A DNA stretch of 64,000 nt from Stenotrophomonas sp. SY1 (GTDB lineage: Bacteria; Pseudomonadota; Gammaproteobacteria; Xanthomonadales; Xanthomonadaceae): the NCBI RefSeq assembly GCF_021202945.1, contig NZ_JAJOYR010000003.1, forward strand, positions 124,001 to 188,000, given 5' to 3'. The position numbers and the translations under genes were made by a program. The number at the start of each line of letters is the position of its first letter. The first letter of the stretch is position 1. Below the pieces are notes generated by a model that saw only the letters and a program-made list of their open reading frames with translations, made no database searches and was not told the origin of the DNA. Of the stretch, positions 26,150-35,308 are shown piece after piece.

Positions 26150-27560
26150 AGTGAGCACGCTGCCGCTGCGCAATCCGCGCACCGGTCAATCCGACGGCGA
26201 ACTGCCGGTGACTTCCGCTGCGCAGGTCGCTGCACTGGGCGCGGATCTGCGCCGGGCGCAGCAGGCATGGGCGGAATGCAGCATCCAGATGCGCTGCGAC
26301 CGATTGAATGCGCTGGCCGACGCCATCGCCGCACGTCGCGAAGGCTTTCTCGACGCGCTGCTTGCCGACACCGGCCGTTGGCATGAATCGCAGATCGAGG
26401 TCGATGGCACCGTCGCTGCAATCCGCCGCTGGGCGCAGCAGGCACCTGCCTGCCTCGCCGAAAAGCCGGTACAGCAGGAAGCCATTCCTTTCATCCAGAC
26501 CCAGCAGACCTGGGTGGCCTTCCCGGTGGTGGGCGTGATCAGCCCGTGGAATTTCCCGCTGATGCTGACCCTGATCGATGCGGTGCCGGCGCTGGCCGCC
26601 GGCTGCGGCATCCTGGCCAAGCCCAGCGAGGTGACCTCACGCTTCGTGCCGCTGTTGCGCGACGCGCTGGACGAAGCCGGCCTGGGCGAGGTGTTCAAGT
26701 TGGTCACCGGCGCCGGTGCCACCGGCCAGGCGGTGATCGAAGCCAGCGACCAGATCTGCTTCACCGGCTCGGTCGCAACCGGCCGCAAGGTGGGTGAAGC
26801 CTGCGCGCGCCGCTTCATTCCGGCGTCGCTGGAGCTGGGTGGCAAGGACCCGGCACTGGTGTTGTCCGATGCCAACATCGAGCATGCCGCGCGTGCGTTG
26901 GCGTGGGGCAGCTTCGTCAACGGCGGCCAGAGCTGCATGTCGATCGAACGCGTCTATGTCGAAGCGCCGGTGGCCGACGCCTTCATCGCCGCGCTGGTCA
27001 AGGAAGCGGCAGCGCTGGAACTGGCCTGGCCGGATCCGAAGCAAGGCCAGATCGGCCCGGTGATTGCCGCCTCGCAGGTGGAGCTGGTGCGCGGGCAACT
27101 CGCCGACGCCAAGGCCAAGGGCGCGCGTGCGTTGACCGGCGGCGAACTGATCGACCATGGCGGCGTATGGTGCCCGCCGACCGTGCTGGTGGATGTCACC
27201 GACGAAATGGCGGTGGTGGCCGATGAAAGTTTTGCCAGCGTGCTGCCGGTGATCGTGGTGGCCGACGAAGGCGAAGCCATCGCGCGCGCCAACAACACCG
27301 AGTTCGGTCTGTCGGCGGCGGTGTTCACGCAGAGCCCGGAACGCGCGCAGCGCGTGGCGCGTCAGCTGCAGGCCGGTGGCATCTCGATCAACGACGCCTG
27401 CCTGACCGGCATGGTGCAGACCGCCGAGAAGCAGAGCTTCAAGCTGTCGGGCATGGGTGGCTCACGCATGGGCACCGCCTCGATCCGGCGCTTTGTGCGG
27501 GCGCGTGCCTTGCTGATCAACACCGGCACCGCATCGCCGTGGTGGTTCCCGGCGGCCTGA
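26142..27560 (+). CDS. NAD(P)-dependent aldehyde dehydrogenase
   Basis: A 472-residue enzyme with all catalytic landmarks: oxyanion Asn in VISPWNFPLML, general base Glu in ASLELGGKDPAL, nucleophile Cys in NGGQSCMSIERVYV. It oxidises an aldehyde to an acid in the cytoplasm. Subfamily is not obvious; succinate-semialdehyde or related aldehyde dehydrogenases are closest in pattern. Last gene of the GntR2-controlled operon; its start ATG 26142 lies inside the nitrilase gene. No terminator separates it from the convergent small membrane protein gene 7 bp downstream. Confidence 0.9.
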   Translation: MTEVSTLPLRNPRTGQSDGELPVTSAAQVAALGADLRRAQQAWAECSIQMRCDRLNALADAIAARREGFLDALLADTGRWHESQIEVDGTVAAIRRWAQQAPACLAEKPVQQEAIPFIQTQQTWVAFPVVGVISPWNFPLMLTLIDAVPALAAGCGILAKPSEVTSRFVPLLRDALDEAGLGEVFKLVTGAGATGQAVIEASDQICFTGSVATGRKVGEACARRFIPASLELGGKDPALVLSDANIEHAARALAWGSFVNGGQSCMSIERVYVEAPVADAFIAALVKEAAALELAWPDPKQGQIGPVIAASQVELVRGQLADAKAKGARALTGGELIDHGGVWCPPTVLVDVTDEMAVVADESFASVLPVIVVADEGEAIARANNTEFGLSAAVFTQSPERAQRVARQLQAGGISINDACLTGMVQTAEKQSFKLSGMGGSRMGTASIRRFVRARALLINTGTASPWWFPAA

Positions 27561-27567
27561 GCGCCGG

Positions 27568-27861
27568 TCAGCAGGACAGCACGAACTCGCCGAGGAAGAT
27601 GCCGAAGCCGAGTATCCACATCGCGACCATGGCCGGGAAACTGGCCAGCCGCAGCCACCAGCGCCACAGCCGTGGTGCCTGGCGGGTGGCGCGGAACATC
27701 AGCACCGGCAGCAGGATGCCGGTGATCACGAACAAGCCGAAGATCGCCCAGCCCAGCAGCCAGAAGGCGTTTGTTTTCTCGCCGAACTCGGGCGGGCATT
27801 GGCGCATGGCCCAGGCCAGATCCGGTAGAAGTACCAGGCAGGCCAGCAGTGCCGCCCGCAT
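27568..27861 (-). CDS. Small membrane protein with signal or first helix
   Basis: About 97 residues from ATG 27861: a hydrophobic start (MRAALLACLVLLPDLAWA) followed by a short loop MRQCPPEFGEKTN and two transmembrane helices (FWLLGWAIFGLFVITGILLPVLMF and a C-terminal one ending GEFVLSC). The start is chosen at the hydrophobic segment; the open frame extends 177 bp upstream through REP DNA and is rejected. Same strand as the flavoprotein operon but 350 bp away, across a REP pair. Function unknown. Confidence 0.6.
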   Translation of the reverse strand: MRAALLACLVLLPDLAWAMRQCPPEFGEKTNAFWLLGWAIFGLFVITGILLPVLMFRATRQAPRLWRWWLRLASFPAMVAMWILGFGIFLGEFVLSC

Positions 27862-27981
27862 CAAGCGCAATCCTTGCAACGCGATCCCCCCGAAATTGGT
27901 GTTGGCGGCAATGGTGGCATGGTGGATGTTCACGGAAGGTAGTCCGAAGCGGCAGGGCGCCATTGCAACAGGGTTGCCGCC

Positions 27982-28102
27982 GTAGGAGCGGCCTCGGCCG
28001 CGAAGCTGGCAGTGCCGAATCAATGGCGCGAATCGCAATCCCGGGTTTGGCCAGATCCCGATGTTGTTCTGCTACGTGCCTCGCGACCGAGGCCGCTCCT
28101 AC
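27982..28102. repeat. REP-type inverted pair
   Basis: GTAGGAGCGGCCTCGGCCGC at 27982 and an inverted copy ending at 28102, ~70 bp apart. The 350-bp gap between 27862 and 28211 holds nothing else recognisable. Confidence 0.8.
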
Positions 28103-28211
28103 GCTGATGCACTGCATTGCATTGGAGATTCCTGGCGAGGCGTTCCCACCGGTGCGGGAATCGTGCACTGGAAAAGGCCAAGGCAAAACCAACTGCGAAA
28201 GAGAAAGCCGG

Positions 28212-29789
28212 CTAAAGCCCCAGCACGCCCGGATTCATCCTGGCGGCCGGGTCCAGCTGCTGCTTGATCCCACGCAACAACGCCAGCGGCGCCTCATCCA
28301 GCACCTCGACGAACGGGTAGGTGCGGCCGATCTGATTGGATGCACCGCCCATCGCCGCGAACAGCGCGCAGGTTTCCTCGCGCAGCGTCGCCACCAAGGC
28401 ACGGGCGGGCAGGTTCTCCGTCGGGACACTGAAACCGACCAGCACCTCCGGCGTCACCTTGGCCTGGTGCAGCGGATGCCACACATCGCGCCAATGGAAC
28501 ACCGCTTCGAAGCTGAAGCTGTGGTTGCCCAGCGCCGAGCACAGATAAGTAACGCGCACGCCGCGCGCATCCATTTCGGTGCGGTGCCGCTGCACCAGCT
28601 GCCGATGCGCGCCGATCAGCGCGGCCGCACGCGAATGGGCAAGCTTGACGTTGAGCGCGGCCCAGCGATCACCGCCGGCGCCGAGCACCGCATCGAGGTT
28701 GGGGAACGGATCGGCGCGGGCGATGCGTGGCACGGTTGCGGCAATGGCCACGCCGCCATGTGTACCCGCCAGAACGTGTGCCTGCGCCAGATCATGTTCG
28801 ACCGCAGCCGAGGCGTTTCCTGCCGCAACCATGTGCAGCGTGAACGCATCCTGCGGAACCACCTTGCGGCCGGCCCGCAGCATTCCGGCCAACGCCCTGC
28901 ATTTGGCGCCAGCGCCACTGGCAGTTCCCAGTACCTGCCGGGCTGCACGCCACGCACCGGCAATGTCATGGCCGCGTTCAACCTTGGCTGCCACCGCGCC
29001 GGCATCGAGCAGGTAAACCTCCTCGCCCAGTCCGGCGCGCGCGATCGCCGACAAGGCCTTTGCGGCGGATTCAAAATCCGCAAACGCGAACGAGGCGTAG
29101 CCGCTGTGCGCCGGCATTGGAATCAAACGGAACGCGGCGCGGGTCTTGATGCCGAATGCGCCGCCGTCATGCATGAACAGCCCGGTGGTATCCGGCCCGA
29201 AGTTGCGCAACACCGGTTCGGCATCGGCCTTCAACGCCCATTGCCCGGTGCGCAGCGTCGTGCCGTCGGCGATGACCACTTCCACGCCCAGCACGTTGTC
29301 AGCGGCGGCACCGTAGCGCGCGCTGCCGAAGAACAGGGCGCCGTGGCTCAGGCCGCCGCCGATGGTCGCGCCGGCACCGGAGAACGTACCGAAGAAGGGC
29401 AGGCGCAGCCCCAGCGGAGCCAACGCGGCGTAGAGCTGCTTCCAGGTCACGCCGGCCTGCGCGACCACGTACATGTCTTCGGCGCTGATGTGCTCGATCT
29501 GGTCCAGCGCTGAAAGATCCACCAGCACGCTGTCGGTGCGGCATTGGTAACCGCCGGTGTAGCTGAGCCCGCCACCGCGCGGCACCAGCGTGGCTCCGGC
29601 GTTGCTGGCCGCTGCCACGGCCTGTGCCAACTGGGTGACCTTCGCCGGTCGTATCACCGCCAATGGCAACGGCCCGGCTGCGTACAGATCGCTGGCCATC
29701 AGCCGGCGCGTGGCATCGTCGGCCTGCACTGCTGTATCGCCGAGCAGCGTGCGCAAGGCAGTGAGCAGAGCGCCGACATCGACTCTCAT
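28212..29789 (-). CDS. FAD-linked oxidoreductase, GlcD/VAO type
   Basis: A 525-residue flavoprotein. The FAD-binding type-4 (PCMH-type) domain covers ~35-215: LVPRGGGLSYTGGY, GATIGGGLSHGALFFG and FGIKTRAAFRLIPM are the FAD contacts. A GlcD-like C-terminal domain ends IKQQLDPAARMNPGVLGL. Related enzymes oxidise hydroxy acids or phenols and often pass electrons to a cytochrome c. The start ATG 29789 overlaps the stop of the upstream membrane protein (ATGA). It is the fifth gene of the operon cytochrome c - VOC3 - hypothetical - membrane protein - flavoprotein, so the likely electron route is flavoprotein to cytochrome c. Confidence 0.87.
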   Translation of the reverse strand: MRVDVGALLTALRTLLGDTAVQADDATRRLMASDLYAAGPLPLAVIRPAKVTQLAQAVAAASNAGATLVPRGGGLSYTGGYQCRTDSVLVDLSALDQIEHISAEDMYVVAQAGVTWKQLYAALAPLGLRLPFFGTFSGAGATIGGGLSHGALFFGSARYGAAADNVLGVEVVIADGTTLRTGQWALKADAEPVLRNFGPDTTGLFMHDGGAFGIKTRAAFRLIPMPAHSGYASFAFADFESAAKALSAIARAGLGEEVYLLDAGAVAAKVERGHDIAGAWRAARQVLGTASGAGAKCRALAGMLRAGRKVVPQDAFTLHMVAAGNASAAVEHDLAQAHVLAGTHGGVAIAATVPRIARADPFPNLDAVLGAGGDRWAALNVKLAHSRAAALIGAHRQLVQRHRTEMDARGVRVTYLCSALGNHSFSFEAVFHWRDVWHPLHQAKVTPEVLVGFSVPTENLPARALVATLREETCALFAAMGGASNQIGRTYPFVEVLDEAPLALLRGIKQQLDPAARMNPGVLGL

Positions 29790-30448
29790 GCCGGCTTCCA
29801 GATGCTCACCACCACGATGGCGGCAATGAACAGCCACAGCACGCCCAGCACCGAGGTCGCCCTGAGGTAGGTGCGGCGGATGATCGCGTTGGTGACGTCG
29901 TTCGGACCTTCTTGCGCCATCACCTTCCAGGTGCGGAAGTGGCTGATCAGCGCCAGCCGGATGCCCACGCCCGAGGCCATCACCCCGGCATACAACGCCA
30001 GTTTCCAGCGCAGCCATGTCGGCATGTTCCAATTGCCGCCGAGCAGGCCGGTGGCCACCGCCAGCAGCAGCGCCATGAACAGATAGCGCGATCCGCGATC
30101 AATGTTGCCCAGGGCCGTGCCGACACGGCTGTGCCGCAGCCGGTGCACCGCCTCGACGAAGCCCAGCCACAGCACGCATAGCAGCCCGGCAATCGTGGCA
30201 GTGCTTTCACCACCGGGAATCAGCCCGTACAGCGCCGCCAGCGAGAAGCCCAACCCGGCCTGCAATACCAGTGCATAGCGTACGTGCTGGTCGACATGCA
30301 TCACGTGTTCCATCAGCCGGCTGCGCTCGGCAAAGGCAATGTGGCTGCCATGGGATACGTAGCGGTAGGTGCTGTTGATCACCAGCTCCGAGCCCAGCCA
30401 GTAGCCGAGTACCACGATATGCGCGACCAGCAGGATCTGCAGCAGCAT
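29786..30448 (-). CDS. Integral membrane protein of 220 residues (paralogue B)
   Basis: A 220-residue protein with about six helices: MLLQILLVAHIVVLGYWLGS, then an extramembrane loop rich in His (EHVMHVDQHVRY), further helices and C-terminus IVVVSIWKPA. It is a paralogue of the protein at 17075-17737. The helix-1 His and the HVMHVDQH loop could ligate heme, which would suit a membrane electron carrier between the flavoprotein, cytochrome c and quinone; this is inference. ATG 30448 comes 2 bp after the upstream stop and its own stop overlaps the flavoprotein start. Confidence 0.75.
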   Translation of the reverse strand: MLLQILLVAHIVVLGYWLGSELVINSTYRYVSHGSHIAFAERSRLMEHVMHVDQHVRYALVLQAGLGFSLAALYGLIPGGESTATIAGLLCVLWLGFVEAVHRLRHSRVGTALGNIDRGSRYLFMALLLAVATGLLGGNWNMPTWLRWKLALYAGVMASGVGIRLALISHFRTWKVMAQEGPNDVTNAIIRRTYLRATSVLGVLWLFIAAIVVVSIWKPA

Positions 30449-30450
30449 GC

Positions 30451-31170
30451 TCAGTGCTCCGCCACGTCGTAGCGGGTCAGCTCGTAGGCGGTCTGCATGT
30501 AGCCGGTGACCGTGGCGCGCAACACGATGTAGTGCTCATCGGCGCTGACCCACAGATCGTAGTCGGGGTGTTCTTCGGGCATGCCGACATCAAGGATGCG
30601 GAAATGGCGTGCCTTGAACCGGCCGGCGATCACCTCGATTTCCTCGTCGCCGACGTACTCGATGGCCAGCGACACCGGGTAGATCATCGGCCCGGTGGCG
30701 CCGCGATGGTCCGGCGAGGACAGCAGCATGAAGAAGCTCTGTTTGCCCGGCCCTTTGGACAGGTCGTACAGCGACATCGCATAACCATCGTTGACGATGG
30801 CGTGGTTGCCGAACGCCTGCAGCGGAGCCTGCAGCGGGAAGCGCTGCGAGATGCGGCCTTCGATCGTGGTGGTGGATTCGCACTGTGCTTCATCTGCAGC
30901 GAAGGAAAACCAGCCCGAGCCACGGAACTGGCCACCGACGGCAATGCGCACGAAGCATTCACGCGGCAGGTTGTCCGCGTCCAGGCGCAGGTTCACGTCG
31001 CGCACCACGGCCGGTGCGTCGTCGATCTCGCAGTGCGCGGCGAGCACGCGCGAGCCGTCGCGGTGGACGTCCAGGCGGAAGCTTTCACGCCCGCGTTCCG
31101 CGCCTGCGCGATGCGCCTGGTTGCTGGTGTACTGCAAGGTGCCGGTGATGGAACGGACAACGCCAGTCAT
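30451..31170 (-). CDS. Conserved hypothetical protein, beta-rich
   Basis: A 239-residue soluble protein without signal peptide or membrane helix. The composition suggests a beta-rich fold with many short strands (MTGVVRSITGTLQYTSN, ECFVRIAVGGQFRGSGWFSF, EVIAGRFKARHFRILDVG, YIVLRATVTGYMQTAYELTRYD). The C-terminal half recalls DUF3108-like domains, but I cannot assign it. Its start overlaps the VOC3 stop (ATGA) and the membrane protein follows after 2 bp, so it works with the cytochrome/flavoprotein operon. Confidence 0.7.
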   Translation of the reverse strand: MTGVVRSITGTLQYTSNQAHRAGAERGRESFRLDVHRDGSRVLAAHCEIDDAPAVVRDVNLRLDADNLPRECFVRIAVGGQFRGSGWFSFAADEAQCESTTTIEGRISQRFPLQAPLQAFGNHAIVNDGYAMSLYDLSKGPGKQSFFMLLSSPDHRGATGPMIYPVSLAIEYVGDEEIEVIAGRFKARHFRILDVGMPEEHPDYDLWVSADEHYIVLRATVTGYMQTAYELTRYDVAEH

Positions 31171-31658
31171 GCTGCTGCCTCCTCGGGTAGCGGATCGATC
31201 TGCAGGATGCTTACCGGCACGTTGTCCGGGTCGTAAGCGATCAGTTCGCGGTACATGCCGGCAGGCGAGCGCTCGCTGGCCACGCGCTTGGGGTAGGTCA
31301 GCGGTGGGGTCAGGAAGCGGTAGCCGGCAGCCGTGATCGCCTGTTGCAACGCGTCGAACGCAGTGGTTGAAAGCACCAGTGCGGTTTGCCCGTGCGCGGG
31401 CTTGCCCTGCGGCGCTTCGATCGCGTCGATGGTGACGTCGCTGATCTCGAACAGGCCGACGATCACTGGCGCATCATCCGAGGCGGCCAACAGCGCGATG
31501 CGCATCGTGCACGGCGGCAGTTGCAGCAGGCCGCCGGCCATCGCGCCGCGCAGCGTTTTCTCTTCGACGACGACCATGCCCAGCGTGTCGCGGTAGAAGC
31601 GCAGCGATGCGTCCATATCGCGGCAGAACAGGGTGAAGCGCTCGAACTGAAGTTTCAT
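31167..31658 (-). CDS. Single-domain VOC-superfamily protein (VOC3)
   Basis: A 163-residue VOC/glyoxalase-like protein: MKLQFERFTLFCRDMDASLRFYRDTLGM at the N-terminus (positions 1-28 show the family pattern), then ALVLSTTAFDALQQAI and RELIAYDPDNVPVSILQ. The usual metal ligands are unclear (FERFTLF has no His). Second gene of the operon behind the 32240 operator, after the cytochrome lipoprotein. ATG 31658 has GCAAGGAATGGC before it. Catalytic role unknown. Confidence 0.8.
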   Translation of the reverse strand: MKLQFERFTLFCRDMDASLRFYRDTLGMVVVEEKTLRGAMAGGLLQLPPCTMRIALLAASDDAPVIVGLFEISDVTIDAIEAPQGKPAHGQTALVLSTTAFDALQQAITAAGYRFLTPPLTYPKRVASERSPAGMYRELIAYDPDNVPVSILQIDPLPEEAAA

Positions 31659-31731
31659 GCCATTCCTTGCGGCTGCGGGGGCGGCCCGAGGGGAGCGATC
31701 CCCGGAGCGGGCGCTGCCCAGGATTGGGAAC

Positions 31732-32184
31732 TCAGGGGGCGGACAGGTACTCGACCAGCACCTTGCGGCGTTCCGCGTCGGGCACCGAAATGACCATGCG
31801 GGTGCCGGGCACCTTGCGGCTGGGCGCGGCGAGATAGGCATCCAGCGTGGCCGCGTCCCAGGTGATGCCGCTGCCCTGCATGGCTTGCGAATAGGCAAAG
31901 CCGGCTCTGGTGCCGGCCTTGCGGCCGATCAGATCATGCAGGTTGGGGCCTATGCGCTGCGGCGCATCGGCCTGGCGGCTATGGCAGGCGCTGCACATGG
32001 CAAAGGCCTGCTCACCGCTGATCGCAGCGGTTGGCGCTGCGGTTGCAGGTGCCGTCACGACGGCGGATGAAGATGCGGCGCCGGCCTCGGCGACGGGCGG
32101 GGTTGCCTGTGGTGCCGGCGCTGCGTCCCGGCCGCCACAGGCGGCCAGCAGCAATGAAGCTCCCACGATCAACAGATGACGCAT
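31732..32184 (-). CDS. c-type cytochrome lipoprotein (cyt c-A)
   Basis: A 150-residue class I cytochrome c. The N-terminus MRHLLIVGASLLLAACGG carries a lipobox (LAAC), so it is anchored to the membrane in the periplasm. An Ala/Pro-rich linker (~20-55) leads to the heme domain with FAMCSACHSRQ (CxxCH) and a distal Met in VPGTRMVISVP. It is a paralogue of the cytochrome at 35309-35710. It opens the operon with VOC3, hypothetical, membrane protein and flavoprotein and is probably their electron acceptor. A 22-bp operator lies 56 bp before its start. Confidence 0.92.
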   Translation of the reverse strand: MRHLLIVGASLLLAACGGRDAAPAPQATPPVAEAGAASSSAVVTAPATAAPTAAISGEQAFAMCSACHSRQADAPQRIGPNLHDLIGRKAGTRAGFAYSQAMQGSGITWDAATLDAYLAAPSRKVPGTRMVISVPDAERRKVLVEYLSAP

Positions 32185-32239
32185 GTTCGTGTCCTTGCAG
32201 TGGATTCAGAAGTGCGAAACCACGCCCAGAACCGCGGCG

Positions 32240-32261
32240 CTTATTTGTCCGGACAAATAAG
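32240..32261. promoter_or_regulatory. Perfect 22-bp operator palindrome before the cytochrome operon
   Basis: The core 32241-32260 is TTATTTGTCCGGACAAATAA, a perfect palindrome that extends one more base pair (C/G) on each side. It is 56 bp before the cytochrome start and 140 bp before the divergent S9 peptidase gene. Confidence 0.88.
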
Positions 32262-32400
32262 TATCAGAATGCCGCGCCGAATAAAAGCTGCAAGGTTCCA
32301 TCCTGTGCAGGCGCCCGCAACGCGAGGCAGGCCTCGGCACTTCTGGGGCCGCAAGGAATCGCATACGCTTGGCCCTATTCATTTGACTTCGGGGGATGTC

Positions 32401-34338
32401 ATGGGGATGGGGATCAGGTGCGTGACGCTGCTGGTGCTGGCGGTATTCGGCTATGCGAACACATCACCAGTGGTTGCGCAGACCGTACCGGTGGAGGCGT
32501 TCGCCAAGGCCAGTCCATTTTCGATGCCGCGTCTGTCGCCCAGTGGTGAGTACCTTGCGTTCGCCACCGACTTCGGCGGCGGCAACCATGCCCTGCAGGT
32601 GCTGCGGTTGGCGGACATGCAGCGCACTGCGGTACTGAGGTTGCCTCGCTATGAGAGCCCATATCAGATCGCCTGGGTCAGCGACAGGCGACTGGTGATC
32701 GCCAAGGGCCGCAAGTACGGCTCACTGGAGAAACCAATACCGAACGGCGAGATCATCGCCAGTGATTTCGATGGACAGAACCAGCGCTACATCTACGGCT
32801 ACGAGCAACAGAACGCCTCGGCGGGACTGGACCGTGGCTTCGGCTTCATCGAGGGCGTGGCCGACAGCAACGATGGCCGGTTCTACATGCGTCAGCTCAA
32901 GCGGACACCGACCAATTCGATGCTGTACGCGGTGGACACCCAGCGCCCGACCTTCAAGCTGATCGCCAGCATCAATGTGCCGAGCCTGGAGTTCGTGATC
33001 GACCGTAATGGTGTGGCCCGCTATGCATGGGGGCGTGACGAGAACGACAACCATCTTCTCTATGCCTCCGAAGATGGCCAGAACTGGAGGCAGATATCGC
33101 AGCAGCAGACCGGCGGCATATGGACACCGGCTGCGTTCAGCAGCGACAACCAGCAGGTCTATGGGCGCTTCAGCCAAGGCGATGGCCCTTCGATGCTGGT
33201 GATGACCAACCTGGAAGGAGGCGAGCGCGATGTGCTGGCCAGTGATGCCTTCAGCAATACCGGCCTGTCGCAATGGACGCACTCACCTTCGGTGCCCTTC
33301 GCCGCCTCGCCGGTGGCCGGACGGCCACAGTTCCACTACTTCGACCCTGGACGGCCGGATGCCGAGCTGCACAAGGCACTGGTCGGACTGCTGCCGCAAC
33401 AACATGTGACTTTTGACGACATCAGCCGAGATGGCCAGACGGTGCTCGTGCATCTGGCCAGCGATCGCGATCCAGGCAGCTGGTACCTGCTCCGTCGGTC
33501 GAACAACAAGCTGGAGAAGATACTTTCGCCGAATGACGCGATCGACCCTGCGCTGATGGCCGAGCGGCGACCGGTGCGTTTCAGGGCCAGCGATGGCGTC
33601 GAGCTGGAGGGCATCTTCACCATTCCGCGCAACAGCGAAGGACGCAGACTTCCGACCGTCGTACTGCCGCATGGTGGGCCGCACGGCGTGAGCGATGACT
33701 GGTTCTACGATGCTGATGCGCAGTTTCTGGCCAATCGCGGCTATCTGGTGGTGCAGGTCAACTATCGGGGCAGTGGCGGCCGTGGCCACGGGTTCGAGGA
33801 ACTGGGCTATCTGCACTGGGGGACCCGCGTGCAGCAGGACGTGCTGGAAGGGCTCAAGGAGGCTGAAAAACAGGGCCTGGCGGACACTGCGCGGGTCTGC
33901 ACCTACGGTGCCAGCTTCGGTGCGTACTCGGCGATGATGCTGGCCGCGCGCGAGCCGGAACTGATCCGCTGCGCGGTGGGGCTGGCCGGCCTGTATGACC
34001 TGAAGATGATGTACAAGAAGGGCGACATCAAGGACACCGCCTACGGTCGCAATTATCTGGGCCGGGTGATCGGCCGCAGCGATGAGGAACTGGCTGCCAA
34101 CTCACCGACCGGGGTAGCGGCGCGGATCGCCGCACCGGTGTTCCTGGCCCACGGTGAGCGCGATGAGCGCACGCCGATTGCACAGGCCAATGCCATGCGC
34201 AGCGCATTGACGGCTGCGGGGAGACCGCCGCAGTGGATGGCGGTGGCAGGCGAAGGCCATGGCTTCTACAACGACGACAACAGCGTTGCCTTCTATCGCG
34301 CGTTGGAAACGTTCCTGGACACGAACATCGGGCATTGA
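32401..34338 (+). CDS. S9-family serine peptidase (acylaminoacyl-peptidase-like), exported
   Basis: A 645-residue enzyme. A signal peptide (about residues 1-26) ends SPVVAQT. A beta-propeller region covers ~40-370, then the alpha/beta-hydrolase catalytic domain with the oxyanion segment VVLPHGGPHGVSDDW, nucleophile Ser in TYGASFGAYSAMM, Asp in HGERDERTP and His in GEGHGFYN. It should cleave short or N-blocked peptides in the periplasm. ATG 32401 begins the signal peptide; the open frame further upstream is rejected. It is divergent from the cytochrome operon, but such peptidases are common in Xanthomonadaceae, so membership in the pathway is uncertain. Confidence 0.9.
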   Translation: MGMGIRCVTLLVLAVFGYANTSPVVAQTVPVEAFAKASPFSMPRLSPSGEYLAFATDFGGGNHALQVLRLADMQRTAVLRLPRYESPYQIAWVSDRRLVIAKGRKYGSLEKPIPNGEIIASDFDGQNQRYIYGYEQQNASAGLDRGFGFIEGVADSNDGRFYMRQLKRTPTNSMLYAVDTQRPTFKLIASINVPSLEFVIDRNGVARYAWGRDENDNHLLYASEDGQNWRQISQQQTGGIWTPAAFSSDNQQVYGRFSQGDGPSMLVMTNLEGGERDVLASDAFSNTGLSQWTHSPSVPFAASPVAGRPQFHYFDPGRPDAELHKALVGLLPQQHVTFDDISRDGQTVLVHLASDRDPGSWYLLRRSNNKLEKILSPNDAIDPALMAERRPVRFRASDGVELEGIFTIPRNSEGRRLPTVVLPHGGPHGVSDDWFYDADAQFLANRGYLVVQVNYRGSGGRGHGFEELGYLHWGTRVQQDVLEGLKEAEKQGLADTARVCTYGASFGAYSAMMLAAREPELIRCAVGLAGLYDLKMMYKKGDIKDTAYGRNYLGRVIGRSDEELAANSPTGVAARIAAPVFLAHGERDERTPIAQANAMRSALTAAGRPPQWMAVAGEGHGFYNDDNSVAFYRALETFLDTNIGH

Positions 34339-34510
34339 CCGCAGCCATCACCGAGCGGCGGGGTGATCGCCATGCCTGCATCTGGCAATGGATTTCACCT
34401 GGGATTTCCCTGCTCTGAAAGATGATGCGGGTTCGCCCGTGGGCCGGCTGCCTCACTTCCTGGGGCACCGTGCTTCATTGGGCGGATCAGGCAAACAGGA
34501 GCCCGTCTTC

Positions 34511-35284
34511 ATGAACCTTCCGTCGCTTTTCGATCTCACCGGCAAGGTGGCCATTGTCACCGGCGGTGGCAATGGCATTGGTCGTGCCAGCGCGCTGATG
34601 TTGGCAGCGCATGGTGCCGCCGTGGCGATCGCCGACCTGAAGCTGGCCGATGCGCAGAAGGTCGCCGATGAGATCACCACCCACGGTGGCCGCGCATTGG
34701 CATTGGAATGCAATGTGCTCAAGGACGAGGATCTGGTACGGCTGGTGGAACGCACCGCCGCTGAACTGGGCGGCATCCATGTTCTGGTCAACAACGCAGG
34801 CGGCGGTGGTGCCGGCCGCGAGAGCCCGTTCGAGATCACCCTGGAACAGTTCGAGCGCCCGTTCCGGATCAACGTGTTCAGCGCTTGGCGGTTGGCGCAG
34901 TTGTGCGCGCCGTACATGAAGCAGGCCGGCTACGGCTCGATCATCAACATGTCGTCGATGAGTTCGATCAACAAGAGCCCGGCGATCAGCGCGTACGCCG
35001 CGTCCAAGGCGGCGGTCAACCACATGACGGCCAATCTCGCGCACGACTATGGCCCGGAGATCCGCATCAACGCGGTGGGGCCGGGTGCCGTGCGCACCGG
35101 AGCGTTGGCGACGGTGCTGACCCCGGAGATCGAGGCGCGGATGCTGTCGCATACGCCGATCAAACGGCTGGGCGAGCCCGCTGACATTGCCGGTGCGGTG
35201 CTGTACTTCGCTGCGCCGATATCGAGCTGGGTCAGTGGGCAGACCTTGTTCGTCAATGGCGGTGGTGTGCAGACGCTGGATTGA
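34511..35284 (+). CDS. SDR oxidoreductase resembling 7alpha-hydroxysteroid dehydrogenase
   Basis: A 257-residue short-chain dehydrogenase. Cofactor motif VTGGGNGIGRAS, then LVNNAGGGGAG, catalytic Ser in NMSSMSSINKS and Tyr/Lys in YAASKAAVNH. The C-terminal stretch (TPEIEARMLSHTPIKRLG, SSWVSGQTLFVNGGGVQ) closely follows E. coli HdhA, a 7alpha-hydroxysteroid dehydrogenase, as I recall its sequence. AIADLK after strand 2 favours NAD. The gene lies between an S9 peptidase and a convergent cytochrome c gene, with no operator palindrome nearby, so its link to the locus is uncertain. A steroid or bile-acid substrate is possible but unproven. Confidence 0.85.
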   Translation: MNLPSLFDLTGKVAIVTGGGNGIGRASALMLAAHGAAVAIADLKLADAQKVADEITTHGGRALALECNVLKDEDLVRLVERTAAELGGIHVLVNNAGGGGAGRESPFEITLEQFERPFRINVFSAWRLAQLCAPYMKQAGYGSIINMSSMSSINKSPAISAYAASKAAVNHMTANLAHDYGPEIRINAVGPGAVRTGALATVLTPEIEARMLSHTPIKRLGEPADIAGAVLYFAAPISSWVSGQTLFVNGGGVQTLD

Positions 35285-35308
35285 GCCGTGTTTGTTCCGG
35301 CGTCGGGC

